6,475 nucleotides of DNA from Actinomycetota bacterium (GTDB lineage: Bacteria; Actinomycetota; Actinomycetes; Propionibacteriales; Propionibacteriaceae): the NCBI GenBank assembly GCA_016213595.1, contig JACRAA010000301.1, positions 1-6,475 of the forward strand. Direction: 5' to 3'. A program made the position numbers and the translations under genes. Within the stretch, counting starts at the first letter, position 1; each line of letters opens with the position of its first letter. Below are positions 5,680 through 6,475 of the stretch, piece by piece. The notes beneath the pieces were generated by a model. It ran no database searches, had not been told where the DNA came from, and worked only from the letters and a program-made list of their open reading frames with translations.

Positions 5680-6475
5680 TCAGGCACCCGCCTTCGCGAG
5701 CGCCTGGTCGATGTCGGCGACCAGGTCGTCGACGTGCTCGATGCCCACCGAGAGGCGCACCATCTCCGGGGGCACGCCGGCCGCCCGGAGCTCCTCCTCG
5801 TTGAGCTGGGAGTGGGTGGTCGAGGCGTTGTGGATCGCCAGCGAGCGGACGTCGCCGATGTTGGCGACGTGGCTGAACAGCTCCAGCGCCCCGATGAACG
5901 CCTCGCCGGCCGAGCGGCCCGCCTTCAGGCCGAAGGACACGAGACCCGAGTACCCCTTGCCGGTGAGCACCCGGTCCCCCACCGCCTTGGCCGGGTTCGA
6001 CTCCAGCCCGGGGTACGTCACCCAGGCCACGGCTTCGTGCCCCTCGAGGTGCTGAGCGATGGCCAGCGCGTTGGTCGAGTGCCGCTCCATGCGCAGCGAG
6101 AGCGTCTCGATGCCCTGCAGCGTGAGGAACGAGTTCATGGGCGCCGGTGTGGCCCCCGTGTTGCGGAGCAGGACGGTGCGCGCCCGGATGATGTACGCAG
6201 CCGGCCCCGCGGCCTCGGTCCAGACGACGCCGTGGTACGCCGGGTCGGGCGCCGTGATGACGGGGAAGCGGTCGGCGTGCGCCGCCCAGTCGAACTTCCC
6301 GGAGTCGACGATGATGCCGCCCAGAGCGGTGCCGTGGCCCCCCATGTACTTCGTCGTCGAGTGCACGACGACGTCGGCGCCGAGCGTGAGCGGCTGCTGC
6401 AGGTAGGGGGTCGCGAAGGTGTTGTCGGCGAGCACGATCGCGCCGGCGCCGTGCCCGATCTCGACCAGCCAGGCG
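5680..6475 (-). CDS. metY: O-acetylhomoserine (or O-succinylhomoserine) sulfhydrylase, C-terminal part, cut by window edge
   Basis: The last 264 residues of a PLP enzyme of the Cys/Met metabolism family are present; the frame stays open to the right edge, so the true start lies outside. The enzyme replaces the acyl group of acylhomoserine with sulfide to form homocysteine. The window contains DNTFATPYLQQPL, the PLP-lysine segment VVVHSTTKYMGGHGTALGG (Lys codon at 6349-6351), PAYHGVVWTEAAGPAAY, the LQGIETLSLRMERH block, VANIGDVRSLAIHNASTTHSQL and the final VRLSVGIEHVDDLVADIDQAL. The HGVV..TE and MERH segments favour the long OAH-sulfhydrylase (MetY) subgroup over cystathionine gamma-synthase. 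It is the first visible gene of the met operon, 6 bp before metX. If MetX makes O-succinylhomoserine, this enzyme would have to accept it. Any promoter or riboswitch controlling the operon lies beyond the window. Confidence 0.94.
   Translation of the reverse strand, partial: AWLVEIGHGAGAIVLADNTFATPYLQQPLTLGADVVVHSTTKYMGGHGTALGGIIVDSGKFDWAAHADRFPVITAPDPAYHGVVWTEAAGPAAYIIRARTVLLRNTGATPAPMNSFLTLQGIETLSLRMERHSTNALAIAQHLEGHEAVAWVTYPGLESNPAKAVGDRVLTGKGYSGLVSFGLKAGRSAGEAFIGALELFSHVANIGDVRSLAIHNASTTHSQLNEEELRAAGVPPEMVRLSVGIEHVDDLVADIDQALAKAGA

Noticed and set aside
1..6475. tRNA, rRNA, CRISPR arrays, insertion sequences, riboswitches
   Set aside because: No cloverleaf, regular repeat-spacer pattern, transposase or terminal inverted repeats were seen. 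The sequence upstream of metY, where a riboswitch might lie, is outside the window.

Overview
The window comes from a high-GC bacterium, almost certainly an actinomycete (Actinomycetota). Third codon positions are strongly GC-biased, GTG starts are frequent, and the protein families fit: a polyprenol-phosphate mannosyltransferase directly behind an apolipoprotein N-acyltransferase, a stand-alone FenA-like 5'-3' exonuclease, and two apparent leaderless promoters. The sequence alone does not settle the family or genus.

Left part (1-1898, minus strand): lnt, read leftwards, followed after 10 bp by the start of ppm1, which runs off the left edge. Lnt adds the third acyl chain to lipoproteins. Ppm1 makes the polyprenol-phosphate-mannose used for membrane mannosylation. 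In Mycobacterium tuberculosis these two activities form one fused protein; here they are separate but closely coupled genes.

Middle (1899-3933): a 74-bp divergent promoter region separates lnt from a plus-strand FEN-type 5'-3' exonuclease. Both start codons sit exactly 8 nt after a TANNNT -10 hexamer, and a 9-bp inverted repeat brackets the lnt hexamer. After a 92-bp gap comes a lipoprotein substrate-binding protein of the glycine betaine/choline (ProX/OpuCC) type with a Tat-like signal. No permease or ATPase gene is beside it.

Right part (3944-6475, minus strand): a methionine-biosynthesis operon transcribed leftwards as metY (5' end cut by the window edge), metX, metW. Spacing is 6 bp and then a 4-bp ATGA overlap. 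MetX acylates homoserine, MetW is its usual companion, and MetY replaces the acyl group with sulfide to give homocysteine. MetX carries Asp-Trp-Arg at its catalytic aspartate, where classic actinobacterial acetyltransferases have Asp-Arg-Leu, so it may use succinyl-CoA.

No RNA genes, mobile elements, CRISPR arrays or long repeats were seen. The window is mostly ordinary housekeeping content. The points worth a second look are the MetX substrate signature, the paired leaderless promoters with their inverted repeat, the orphan binding protein, and an unusual linker in the exonuclease. I found no evidence of an undescribed multi-gene system.
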